This document shows positions 8,131 to 15,749 of a stretch of DNA of 64,000 nt, one piece after another. The stretch comes from an uncultured Eubacteriales bacterium (GTDB lineage: Bacteria > Bacillota > Clostridia > Oscillospirales > Oscillospiraceae), in NCBI GenBank assembly GCA_900544705.1, contig UQWH01000002.1:15564-79563 (forward strand), read 5' to 3'. The position numbers and the translations under genes are program-made. Position 1 is the first letter of the stretch. Each line of letters begins with the position of its first letter. The notes under the pieces are model-generated. The model was not told the DNA's origin. It saw only the letters and a program-made list of their open reading frames with translations, and searched no databases.

Positions 8131-9312
8131 CTATTTTGTGCCGGTGTCCTCCTTCGGGAAAACCGTATCGGCCAGCTTTTCCCGGCGGGTGAGAAGCGTC
8201 TGGTAGATCTCCTCCGGGATGCGGTCATAGTAGTTGCTCTCATAGAGCGCGATGGCATTGTCCATGTTCAGGACGGTGTAGCGCTGCTTGGCCTCCGGCC
8301 CGAAGTCGACCGTCGCAATGGGTGTGTAGCCGACATCCGTCAGGGTGGTAACGCCGCTTGTATGGTCGCGCGTGAATTCCAGATTCAGAATGAGGGAGGC
8401 GTTGACGCCGCCCTCCTCCGTGGTGCAGTAATCGCCCAGACTGTAGGCAATCACGGCCTCCTTGGAGGAGCCGTCGGAGGCATAGACCGTGCGGCGCTCG
8501 ACCTGCCCGGCGCGGTGAGAATGGGAGCCGATGATCACGTCCACGCCGTTGCGGAGCAGAAGGTCGGCGATCTGCTCCTGCGTTTTGCTGACCTCGGAGC
8601 TGCCCTCGCTGCCCCAGTGCAGGGCGGCGACGATCACGTCCGGCTGGAGGCTGCGGGCCTGCGTCAGCACGGCGGTGATGCCGTCGGTGTCCACTCGGGT
8701 GTAGTTGCCGCTGTAGTCGGTGTAGAGCAGATTCGTGCAGTATTCCGACCCAGCGGGGATGCTCATGCCGTTCAGCCCCTTGGTGAAGGCGACAAAGGCG
8801 ATGCGGATGCCGTTGACATCGCGGACGACCACGCGGTTGCCGCTGGCGTCGGATTTGCTGACATAGGTGCCGAGGGCGGTGAGCCGCTCGCCCTCAATGA
8901 CGGCTTTGGTGCGCTGGAGCCCCGTCAGTCCGTTCTGAATGCTGTAGGAGTTGGCGGTTTGCAGCAGGTCAAAGCCGGCGTCGCCGAGCGCGGCGGCCAG
9001 CTCGTCGGGATAGCTGCCGCCGGTGTAGGGCGCACCGGCAAAGTTGCCCTCAAAATTGCCCAGTGCGAGATCCGCGGCGGCGATGGTATTGACCGTATCT
9101 CCGAAGAGAGAAAGAAAGTCGTAGCTTCCGTCCACGCGGTGCAGTGCGGTGAGCATGGCGTCGGTCATGCAGATGTCTCCGACGGCGGCCAGCGTGACCT
9201 TGCTGCTGCCCTGCGTGGGCTTCTCAGGGAGCTCGGGCGTTTTTGCGCCGCAGCCTGTGAGCAGAGAGAAAAGAAGCAGTACCGAAAAGATACCGCAGAA
9301 AAGTCGTTTCAA
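8131..9312 (-). CDS. CapA/PgsA-like metallophosphatase-fold lipoprotein
   Basis: 393 residues with a lipobox (LLTGC, Cys21). The fold is that of the CapA family linked to poly-gamma-glutamate capsule synthesis: AVGDICMTD (about 43), GNFEGN (85), VAALHWG, IIGSHSHRAGQVE and AYSLGDYC occur in the family order. However, the segment that normally reads ANNHxxD is here TANSYSIQNG (119-128), so the metal-binding His and the following Asp are missing. It may be a catalytically altered or inactive member. No capsule synthetase genes are nearby. Confidence 0.85.
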   Translation of the reverse strand: MKRLFCGIFSVLLLFSLLTGCGAKTPELPEKPTQGSSKVTLAAVGDICMTDAMLTALHRVDGSYDFLSLFGDTVNTIAAADLALGNFEGNFAGAPYTGGSYPDELAAALGDAGFDLLQTANSYSIQNGLTGLQRTKAVIEGERLTALGTYVSKSDASGNRVVVRDVNGIRIAFVAFTKGLNGMSIPAGSEYCTNLLYTDYSGNYTRVDTDGITAVLTQARSLQPDVIVAALHWGSEGSSEVSKTQEQIADLLLRNGVDVIIGSHSHRAGQVERRTVYASDGSSKEAVIAYSLGDYCTTEEGGVNASLILNLEFTRDHTSGVTTLTDVGYTPIATVDFGPEAKQRYTVLNMDNAIALYESNYYDRIPEEIYQTLLTRREKLADTVFPKEDTGTK

Positions 9313-9348
9313 GAGAAAAACCTCCGGAAAAAGGTATCGTATTTTTTT

Positions 9349-9377
9349 ATTTTACAACAAATCCCGCGTACTTACAA
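9349..9377 (-). promoter_or_regulatory. Promoter of the CapA-like gene
   Basis: On the minus strand: TTGTAA (9377-9372), 17 bases, TAAAAT (9354-9349). It is divergent from the lysozyme promoter. Confidence 0.6.
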
Positions 9378-9398
9378 GTTGTTTTTTCGCGAATTCGG

Positions 9399-9427
9399 TT
9401 GCGATGCCGCGCTTGACGTGCTATACT
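9399..9427 (+). promoter_or_regulatory. Promoter of the GH25 gene
   Basis: TTGCGA (9399-9404), 17 bases, TATACT (9422-9427) preceded by TGC (extended -10). Confidence 0.7.
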
Positions 9428-9451
9428 CTAGAAAACAGAAAGGAGCCTGCC

Positions 9452-10285
9452 ATGGCACAGCGAAGAAAACAAAAAAACTACGGCTCACCGCTTCTGCGCG
9501 GCTTGCTGATCACGCTGCTAGGACTGATCGCGGCGGCGCTGGTCGCCGTTTTGATTTACTGGCGCTTTTTTGGTGTGACGAGCGGCTCGGACACGCCGCA
9601 GATCGCGCTCAATACATACGATGCCGAGGCGTTTTATGAGGAAAACGGCTTCCTCCGTTACCGCGCGATGCGGCATATGGTCGGCATCGACGTGTCCGAG
9701 CACCAGCAGAACGTGGACTGGCAGGCGGTGCGCGACAGCGGTGTGGAATTTGTCATTCTCCGCGTGGGCTACCGCGGCTATACGGCCGGCGGCCTGCGTG
9801 AGGACGAAACCTTTCAGACCTATTACGACGGCGCGAGCGCGGCCGGGCTGAAGATCGGCGCATACTTTTTCTCTCAGGCGATGAATGTGCAGGAGGCGCG
9901 CGAGGAAGCAAGCTACGCCTGCGAGCTGATCGGAACGCGAAAGCTCGACCTGCCGCTGTTTTACGACTGGGAAACGGTCAGCGGCTCCGAGCGCATCCCC
10001 ACGCCGGACGGTCTGCCGCTGACGGACTGCGCCGTGGCCTTCTGCAAGGTCGTGCGCCGCAACGGCTTTGAGGCGGGGGTATATTTCAACCAGAGCCTCG
10101 GCTACCGCTATTTTGATCTCTCAAAATTACAGGATTACACGCTCTGGCTGGCAGAATACGACACTACGCCGGAATTCCACTATCATTTCGACTGCCTGCA
10201 ATACACGGACACCGGCACGGTGGCCGGCATCGAAGGCGGCGTCGATCTGGATATTCTGTTTTTACCGGAAACCACGTCGGATTAA
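9452..10285 (+). CDS. Membrane-anchored GH25 lysozyme
   Basis: 277 residues. One N-terminal membrane helix (about 15-40, LLRGLLITLLGLIAAALVAV) after a basic start, then a glycoside hydrolase family 25 domain (about 75-275) that would cleave the glycan of peptidoglycan outside the membrane. Catalytic motifs: GIDVSEHQ at the start of the domain, LRVGYRGY, AYFFSQA and LFYDWETV (acidic DxE pair). ATG 9452 follows AAAGGAGCC and the promoter; the longer frame from 9149 starts upstream of the promoter. It might remodel the wall; it lacks cell-wall-binding repeats, and the anchor may replace them. Confidence 0.92.
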   Translation: MAQRRKQKNYGSPLLRGLLITLLGLIAAALVAVLIYWRFFGVTSGSDTPQIALNTYDAEAFYEENGFLRYRAMRHMVGIDVSEHQQNVDWQAVRDSGVEFVILRVGYRGYTAGGLREDETFQTYYDGASAAGLKIGAYFFSQAMNVQEAREEASYACELIGTRKLDLPLFYDWETVSGSERIPTPDGLPLTDCAVAFCKVVRRNGFEAGVYFNQSLGYRYFDLSKLQDYTLWLAEYDTTPEFHYHFDCLQYTDTGTVAGIEGGVDLDILFLPETTSD

Positions 10286-10308
10286 GACGTCTGGGTTCAA
10301 ATTTTCAG

Positions 10309-10396
10309 GAAAGGGTGATCTTTTATGAAGCTGTATCGTGTATGGAGGGTGCACGCTTCCTGACCCTCCGAATTATTTTTTGGAGGAAACAAAATG
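10309..10396 (+). promoter_or_regulatory. Leader-peptide attenuator controlling the GNAT gene
   Basis: AAGGGTGA (10311-10318) serves a short ORF at 10325. The end of that ORF holds GGAGGGT (10344-10350), which can pair with ACCCTCC (10363-10369). The same CCTCC (10365-10369) can instead pair with GGAGG (10382-10386), the Shine-Dalgarno of the acetyltransferase. The two helices exclude each other; loops are 12 bases each. A ribosome on the leader ORF would choose between them, as in erm-type translational attenuators. The first hairpin is also followed by a T-rich run, so transcription attenuation is possible too. Confidence 0.6.
10325..10363 (+). CDS. Leader peptide, 12 residues
   Basis: Short ORF encoding MKLYRVWRVHAS with a good Shine-Dalgarno 7 bases ahead. 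Its last codons form the 5' arm of the attenuator hairpin and its stop codon lies at the 3' arm. The peptide is basic and aromatic; which signal stalls or starves the ribosome is unknown. Confidence 0.5.
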   Translation: MKLYRVWRVHAS

Positions 10397-10870
10397 GAAC
10401 ATCAAAGCATTGCCCCTATGGCGGAAAAGACAGAGCTCCCCGTGACTGTCGAGTGCATTACCGACCCGGAGGACGGGCAGCTTTTGCGGCTGGAAAACGG
10501 CTACCTGCTGGAAATCGGAGAAGAGCCCCTGACGGAGGAGAAGCAAAAGCGGCTCTGTGCTGCCATCCGGGAAAGGAAGATCACATTCTTTGCCGCAGAA
10601 CAGGGTGGTCAGGCGGTCGGAATGTGCAGTGTGTCGCGCTGCTGGTCGACCTTTTCCTGCGGTTGGACCGCGGCACTCGAGGATTTCTATGTCGAGCCTG
10701 CTTTCCGGAAAAAGGGAATTGCCCGGCTGCTTGCCGGGGCGGCGCAGCGCTGGTGCGCGGAGCAGGGCATTGCAAGCCTGACGGTCTGCTGCGCCCCCTG
10801 TGACGAGGGAATGTACCGCGCGCTCGGCTTTTCCGAGCCGCTGGGCAGAACGCTTTCCTGTCTGCCCTGA
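10394..10870 (+). CDS. GNAT-family N-acetyltransferase
   Basis: 158 residues. The acetyl-CoA-binding motif A is clear: LEDFYVEPAFRKKGIARLL (about 95-113; the R/Q-x-x-G-x-G/A element is RKKGIA), followed by CAEQGIASLTV and YRALGFSEP typical of the fold's C-terminal half. The substrate is not evident. The N-terminal 35 residues are not part of the usual core. Expression seems controlled by the upstream leader peptide, an arrangement typical for antibiotic-resistance genes, so acetylation of a ribosome-targeting compound is a speculation worth testing. Confidence 0.87.
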   Translation: MEHQSIAPMAEKTELPVTVECITDPEDGQLLRLENGYLLEIGEEPLTEEKQKRLCAAIRERKITFFAAEQGGQAVGMCSVSRCWSTFSCGWTAALEDFYVEPAFRKKGIARLLAGAAQRWCAEQGIASLTVCCAPCDEGMYRALGFSEPLGRTLSCLP

Positions 10871-10885
10871 AAGATCCGCAAACAA

Positions 10886-10920
10886 CACGCCCCTGCGGAA
10901 TCTTCCGCAGGGGCGTTTGT
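10886..10920. terminator. Bidirectional terminator between GNAT gene and glnS
   Basis: Thirteen-base-pair stem (CGCCCCTGCGGAA/complement, 10888-10900 with 10903-10915), then TTTGTTTG; A-rich on the other side. Serves both convergent genes. Confidence 0.85.
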
Positions 10921-10936
10921 TTGTTCCTTTTTCCTT

Positions 10937-12619
10937 TTACTTTGCTTCCGGTTTGTAGCTGTCCTTCAGACTGACGGAACGGTTGAATACCGGATGCTCC
11001 GGGATGGAGTCCTTATCCGGACAGAAGTAGCCGAGCCGCATGAACTGGTAGGCAGCCGGGGCGGCGGCCCTTTCCAGACCGGCTTCAACCTTGCAGCCGG
11101 AGAGAATTTCCAGAGAGTCGGGATTCAGGCAATCAAGGAAGTTCTTGTCTGCGGCGTCCGGCTCCGGGTCGGAGAAGAGGTTGGAGTACAGGCGGACCTC
11201 CGCGTCCACCGCGGTGTGCGCGTCCACCCAGTGGATGGTGGATTTGATCTTGCGGCCGTCGGCGGGGTCGCCGCCGCGGGAGTCGGGATCGTATTCGCAG
11301 AGAACTTCCGTGACCTTGCCGTCCGCGTCCTTGATGCAGCCGGTGCATTTGACGACGTAGGCGCCCTTCAGGCGGACTTCATTACCCGGGAAAAGACGGA
11401 AGAACTTGCCAACCTTTTCTTCCATAAAGTCGTCCGCTTCGATCCACAGGTCACGGGAGAAGGTGATCTCGCGCGTGCCCATCTCCGGGTGGTTCGGGTG
11501 GTTTTCCACCGTGAAGACCTCGCTCTTTCCCTCCGGATAATTGGTGACGGTCAGGCGCACGGGGTGCAGCACCGCCATGGTGCGGGTCGCGGTTTCGTTC
11601 AGATCCTCACGCAGGCAGTGCTCCAGGAAGGCGTATTCCACCGTGGAAGCGGCCTTGGCCACGCCGATGCGCTCGCAGAAATTGCGGATGGACTTGGGCG
11701 TATAGCCGCGGCGGCGCAGGCCGCAGAGGGTCGGCATCCGCGGATCGTCCCAGCCGGCGACGCGGTGCTCTTCGACAAGCAGGCGCAGCTTGCGCTTGGA
11801 CATGACGGTGTAGTTGATGCCCAGACGGGCAAACTCGATCTGCCGGGGCTTTGCGGGCAGGTCGCAGTGCTCAATGACCCAGTTGTACAGCGGGCGGTGC
11901 GCCTCAAATTCCAGAGAGCACAGCGAGTGCGTGATGTGCTCCATGGCGTCCTCAATGGGATGGGCGAAGTCGTACATGGGGTAGATGCACCACTTGTCGC
12001 CGGTGGCGTGGTGGGTCATGTGGTTGATGCGGTAGATCGCCGGGTCGCGCAGGTTGAAGTTGCCGGAGGCAAGGTCGATCTTTGCGCGCAGGGTCATGGC
12101 GCCGTTCGGGAACTCGCCCGCCTTCATGCGGCGGAAGAGATCGAGGGATTCCTCGATCGGACGGTCGCGGTAGGGGCTGCGGGCGGGGGTGGTCAGGTCG
12201 CCGCGGTACTCGCGCATCTGCTCGGGCGTCAGCTCGCAGACGTAGGCAAGCCCCTTCTTGATCAGATCCTCCGCGCACTCGTACATTTTGTCAAAATACT
12301 GGGAGGCATAGTAGAAGCGGTCGTCCCAGGTGAAGCCCAGCCACTTGATGTCCTCCTTGATGGCATCGACGTATTCCGTGTCCTCCTTGGTGGGGTTGGT
12401 GTCGTCCATGCGGAGATTGCAGATGCCGCCGAACTTTTCCGCCGTGCCGAAGTCGATGCACAGCGCCTTGCAGTGGCCGATGTGCAGATAGCCGTTCGGT
12501 TCGGGCGGGAAACGGGTGTGAACCTGCATTCCCTCAAACTGTCCGCCTTTGGAGATGTCCTCCTCCACAAAGGCTTCGATGAAATTCTTGGTTTCCATAC
12601 GGCTCAGTTCCTCAGCCAT
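10937..12619 (-). CDS. glnS: Glutaminyl-tRNA synthetase
   Basis: 560 residues. Charges tRNA-Gln with glutamine in the cytoplasm. Class I signatures HIGH (in GYLHIGHCKALC, about 44) and the KMSKS-equivalent VMSKRKL (about 270) are present; TRFPPEPNGYLHIGH is the GlnRS/GluRS N-terminal signature, and the C-terminal beta-barrel anticodon-binding domain is complete. ATG at 12619 is preferred: the Shine-Dalgarno (AGAGAGG) directly abuts the alternative ATG at 12628. A GlnS in a Clostridium means direct glutaminylation rather than, or beside, the GatCAB route. Confidence 0.96.
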   Translation of the reverse strand: MAEELSRMETKNFIEAFVEEDISKGGQFEGMQVHTRFPPEPNGYLHIGHCKALCIDFGTAEKFGGICNLRMDDTNPTKEDTEYVDAIKEDIKWLGFTWDDRFYYASQYFDKMYECAEDLIKKGLAYVCELTPEQMREYRGDLTTPARSPYRDRPIEESLDLFRRMKAGEFPNGAMTLRAKIDLASGNFNLRDPAIYRINHMTHHATGDKWCIYPMYDFAHPIEDAMEHITHSLCSLEFEAHRPLYNWVIEHCDLPAKPRQIEFARLGINYTVMSKRKLRLLVEEHRVAGWDDPRMPTLCGLRRRGYTPKSIRNFCERIGVAKAASTVEYAFLEHCLREDLNETATRTMAVLHPVRLTVTNYPEGKSEVFTVENHPNHPEMGTREITFSRDLWIEADDFMEEKVGKFFRLFPGNEVRLKGAYVVKCTGCIKDADGKVTEVLCEYDPDSRGGDPADGRKIKSTIHWVDAHTAVDAEVRLYSNLFSDPEPDAADKNFLDCLNPDSLEILSGCKVEAGLERAAAPAAYQFMRLGYFCPDKDSIPEHPVFNRSVSLKDSYKPEAK

Positions 12620-12656
12620 AGTGTCCATCCTCTCTGCTACAAAAATTACTGCGCCT

Positions 12657-12685
12657 ATTATATATCAAAATTCCCAAATCTGCAA
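12657..12685 (-). promoter_or_regulatory. Promoter of glnS
   Basis: On the minus strand: TTGCAG (12685-12680), 17 bases, TATAAT (12662-12657). Confidence 0.7.
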
Positions 12686-12767
12686 TGCCGTTTCCGTGCA
12701 TTTTGACAATTATTCTGCGCAGTGGGGAAGAAAATTGAAAACAATCTGTGAAATCGAGAATTTCTGG

Positions 12768-12796
12768 TTGTCAATTCGGCGGAATTATTATAGAAT
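12768..12796 (+). promoter_or_regulatory. Promoter of the pyrH operon
   Basis: TTGTCA (12768-12773), 17 bases, TAGAAT (12791-12796). It is divergent from the glnS promoter. Confidence 0.7.
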
Positions 12797-12834
12797 AAAG
12801 ACAATGATATTTTGAAAACAAGGAGTGGTATCCC

Positions 12835-13554
12835 ATGAACGAGCCGAAGTATAAGCGCGTCCTGCTGAAGATCAGCGGCGAGGCGCTTGCCGGCGGCGCC
12901 CACAGGGGTTTGGATTTTGATGTGATCGGGAAGGTCTGCGACGTGATCAAGCAGTGCGTCGAGGCCGGCGTGCAGGTCGGCATCGTTGTCGGCGGCGGCA
13001 ATTTCTGGCGCGGCGTCAAAGACGGCGGCGACCGGATGGAGCGCACGCGCGCGGATCATATGGGAATGCTTGCAACGGTCATCAACTGTCTTGCGCTGGC
13101 GGACAGCCTGGAGCAGCGCGGCGTGGAGGTGCGTGTGCAGACCGCCATCGAGATGAGCCGCATCGCCGAGCCCTACATCCGCGGCAAGGCCATCCGTCAT
13201 CTGGAAAAGGGCCGCGTCGTGATCTTCGGCTGCGGCACGGGCAATCCCTTCTTCTCCACGGACACCGGCGCGGTGCTGCGCGCGGCGGAGATCGGCGCGG
13301 ACGCTATCCTGCTTGCCAAGAACGTCGACGGCGTCTATTCCGACGACCCGGCGAAGAACCCGGATGCGGTGAAGTATGACGAGATCACCTATGACGAGGT
13401 GCTTGCCAAGCATCTGATGGTGATGGACAGCACGGCAACCTCGCTTTCCATGGACAATCATATCCCCATCATTCTCTTCGCACTGAAGAACCCGGAGAAC
13501 ATTCTGCGTGTGGTGATGGGAGAAAAAATCGGAACAGTAGTTAAAGGAGGATAA
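12835..13554 (+). CDS. pyrH: UMP kinase
   Basis: 239 residues, full length. Phosphorylates UMP to UDP, the entry to UTP and CTP. Amino-acid-kinase fold motifs: KRVLLKISGEAL at the N terminus, IVVGGGNFWRG, FGCGTGNPFFSTDT and the nucleotide-binding KNVDGVYSDDP. The order pyrH-frr-uppS-cdsA-dxr-rseP is conserved widely in bacteria. It has its own promoter and the Shine-Dalgarno AAGGAG. Confidence 0.97.
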   Translation: MNEPKYKRVLLKISGEALAGGAHRGLDFDVIGKVCDVIKQCVEAGVQVGIVVGGGNFWRGVKDGGDRMERTRADHMGMLATVINCLALADSLEQRGVEVRVQTAIEMSRIAEPYIRGKAIRHLEKGRVVIFGCGTGNPFFSTDTGAVLRAAEIGADAILLAKNVDGVYSDDPAKNPDAVKYDEITYDEVLAKHLMVMDSTATSLSMDNHIPIILFALKNPENILRVVMGEKIGTVVKGG

Positions 13555-13559
13555 ATAAA

Positions 13560-14114
13560 ATGGCAGTGGATTTCAAGGAATATTCGAGAAAGATGGACAA
13601 GACGCTGGACGTTCTTCAGGAGGACTTCGGCGCGGTTCGTGCGGGACGCGCGAACGCAAGAGTGCTTGACCGCATCATGGTCGAGTATTACGGCGTGGAC
13701 ACGCCGGTCGGTCAGGTCGGCACGATCTCTTCCCCGGACGCCCGGACGCTCGTCATCCAGCCGTGGGACGGCAGCCTGCTCAAGAAGATCGAGAAGGCTA
13801 TCCAGACCTCTGATCTGGGCATCAATCCGCAGAACGACGGCCGTGTGATCCGTCTGGTCTTCCCGCAGCTCACCGAGGAGCGCCGCCGCGAGCTGACCAA
13901 GCAGGTCAAGAAGTACGGCGAGGATGCGAAGGTCGCCGTCCGCAACATTCGCCGTGATGCGATGGACTATATCAAGGCTTTGAAGAAAAAGTCCGAGATT
14001 ACCGAGGACGATCAGAAGAAGGCCGAGAAGGATCTGCAGGAGCTGACCGACAAATACATCAAGAAGGTCGACGATGCCTGCGCCGTCAAGGAAAAGGAAC
14101 TGATGGAGCTGTAA
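13560..14114 (+). CDS. frr: Ribosome recycling factor
   Basis: 184 residues, normal length. With EF-G it splits post-termination ribosomes. Signatures: LDVLQEDFGAVRAGRAN near the start, YYGVDTPVGQVGTI, the domain II segment IQPWD, and the long C-terminal helices with RNIRRDAMDYIK. It lies five bases after pyrH, with a Shine-Dalgarno (AAAGGAGG) at the end of that gene. Confidence 0.97.
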   Translation: MAVDFKEYSRKMDKTLDVLQEDFGAVRAGRANARVLDRIMVEYYGVDTPVGQVGTISSPDARTLVIQPWDGSLLKKIEKAIQTSDLGINPQNDGRVIRLVFPQLTEERRRELTKQVKKYGEDAKVAVRNIRRDAMDYIKALKKKSEITEDDQKKAEKDLQELTDKYIKKVDDACAVKEKELMEL

Positions 14115-14130
14115 GCTCAAAGATATTCTA

Positions 14131-14160
14131 TCGCAGCCGCCGCCCGGCGGCTGCGATTTT
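14131..14160 (+). terminator. Hairpin with short T run between frr and uppS
   Basis: Twelve-base-pair GC-rich stem (TCGCAGCCGCCG/complement, loop CC) then TTTT and directly the uppS Shine-Dalgarno. The short T run suggests a partial terminator that lowers downstream expression, or a processing or RNA-stability site, rather than a full stop. Confidence 0.55.
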
Positions 14161-14171
14161 GGAGAGAAGCT

Positions 14172-14906
14172 ATGTTTTTTCACAAAAGGACGCCGCAGCT
14201 TTCCCGCCCGGTCCCGACGCATATCGCCATCATCATGGACGGCAACGGCCGCTGGGCCAAGAAGCGCGGCCTGCCGCGGCAGGCGGGGCATAAGGTGGGG
14301 GCGGAGGCCTTCCGCACGATCGCAAACTATGCCAAATCCATCGGTCTGAAATATCTGACGGTCTACGCCTTCTCCACGGAGAACTGGAAGCGTTCGCCCG
14401 AGGAGGTGGACGCCATCATGGATCTGCTGGAAAAATACCTGCGCGAGCTGATCCGCGACATGGACAAGAATCAGGTGCGCTTCTGCTTTTTCGGCGATCT
14501 GTCGCGGCTTTCCCCGGAACTGCGGGAGGAGGCGCGCATCACGGCCGAGCGCTCGCAGAAATACGAGGGCGTGCAGGTCAACTTCTGCCTGAACTACGGC
14601 GGCAGAATGGAGATCCTGCGCGCGGCGCAGCAGTTTGCGCAGGACTGCGTGGACGGGAAGTGCTGCCCGGAGGATCTGACAGAGGACGCTTTTTCCGCGC
14701 GGATGTACTCCGCCGGCGTTCCTGACCCGGAACTGGTCATCCGACCCGGCGGCGAGCTGAGAACGTCCAATTTCCTGTTATGGCAGTCGGCCTATGCAGA
14801 ATATTATTTTACAGATGTGCTTTGGCCGGACTTCGGGCCGAAGGACTTAGAAAAGGCGATCGCTGCCTACAATGGCCGCAACCGCCGGTTTGGAGGAGCA
14901 AAATAA
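14172..14906 (+). CDS. uppS: Undecaprenyl diphosphate synthase (cis-prenyltransferase)
   Basis: 244 residues. Makes the C55 lipid carrier for cell-wall synthesis from farnesyl diphosphate and isopentenyl diphosphate. Family signatures: IIMDGNGRWAKKRGLPR (catalytic Asp), AFSTENWKR, NYGGRMEI, and the C-terminal RPGGELRTSNFLLWQ. The stop overlaps the start of cdsA by one base (TAATG), indicating translational coupling. Confidence 0.97.
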   Translation: MFFHKRTPQLSRPVPTHIAIIMDGNGRWAKKRGLPRQAGHKVGAEAFRTIANYAKSIGLKYLTVYAFSTENWKRSPEEVDAIMDLLEKYLRELIRDMDKNQVRFCFFGDLSRLSPELREEARITAERSQKYEGVQVNFCLNYGGRMEILRAAQQFAQDCVDGKCCPEDLTEDAFSARMYSAGVPDPELVIRPGGELRTSNFLLWQSAYAEYYFTDVLWPDFGPKDLEKAIAAYNGRNRRFGGAK

Positions 14907-15748
14907 TGGGTACTCGAATTCTGGTTGCCTGCATCGGCCTGCCGCTGCTGCTGGCGGTCGTGCTGTTTCTGCCGCCGCTGGCGACGGCGATCCTCTTCGC
15001 TGCGGCCTGCGTGATCGCGGCGTATGAGATGCTCTGGCGCACGGGGATCCTGAAGCACAAGCGGATTCTGGTCTATACCGCGGTGATGGCGGCGGCGACC
15101 GTGATGTGGTCGTGGATGCGCGCCTGCGCGGTCGTTTCCGAGCAGACGCTCTGGGTGAGCATGCTCATCGGCCTGTTCGTCTATTTCTGCGCACTGTTCT
15201 GCGAGCTGCTCGCGGCGCACACGAAGCTGCAATTCTCCGCGCTGTGCGTGGCGCTTTTCAGCGGCAACGTCTATCCCTTCCTGATCGGCGCGCTGGTGCG
15301 CCTGCGCGGGATGCAGGACGGCAAGTATTTCATTCTGGTCGCATTTGTGCTGTCCATGGTGGCAGACAGCGGCGCCTACTTTGTCGGCCGCGCCTGCGGC
15401 AAGCATAAGCTGGCTCCGGTCATCAGCCCGAAGAAAACCGTCGAGGGCGCGATCGGCGGCATCGCCGCGAACATTCTGGCGATGGCGCTGTACACGCTGC
15501 TGCTGAACAAGTGCTTCGGCTTTACGCAGGTCAACTATTTTTATGCCGCGATCTACGGCGTCGTCGGTGCGATTGGCTCCATCGTCGGCGATCTGACGCT
15601 CTCCGTCGTGAAGCGGCAGGTCGGTATCAAGGATTACGGCAATCTGCTGCCGGGCCACGGCGGCATCCTCGACCGCTTTGACAGCACGATGATCGTCGCG
15701 CCCATGGCGGAGATTTTGATGCTGCTCATTCCGTTTGCGGCAAAGTGA
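14906..15748 (+). CDS. cdsA: Phosphatidate cytidylyltransferase
   Basis: 280 residues with about seven membrane helices. Makes CDP-diacylglycerol, the precursor of phosphatidylglycerol and other phospholipids. The C-terminal signature is complete: SPKKTVEGAIGG, then GDLTLSVVKRQVGIKDYG and LLPGHGGILDRFDS. ATG 14906 is preceded by TGGAGGA and gives the expected N-terminal helix; the longer frame begins inside uppS. Confidence 0.96.
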   Translation: MGTRILVACIGLPLLLAVVLFLPPLATAILFAAACVIAAYEMLWRTGILKHKRILVYTAVMAAATVMWSWMRACAVVSEQTLWVSMLIGLFVYFCALFCELLAAHTKLQFSALCVALFSGNVYPFLIGALVRLRGMQDGKYFILVAFVLSMVADSGAYFVGRACGKHKLAPVISPKKTVEGAIGGIAANILAMALYTLLLNKCFGFTQVNYFYAAIYGVVGAIGSIVGDLTLSVVKRQVGIKDYGNLLPGHGGILDRFDSTMIVAPMAEILMLLIPFAAK

Positions 15749-15749
15749 T

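Noticed and set aside
10994..12706. Long plus-strand ORF opposite glnS
   Set aside because: Shadow of glnS in a GC-rich genome; no ribosome site, and glnS motifs are on the minus strand.
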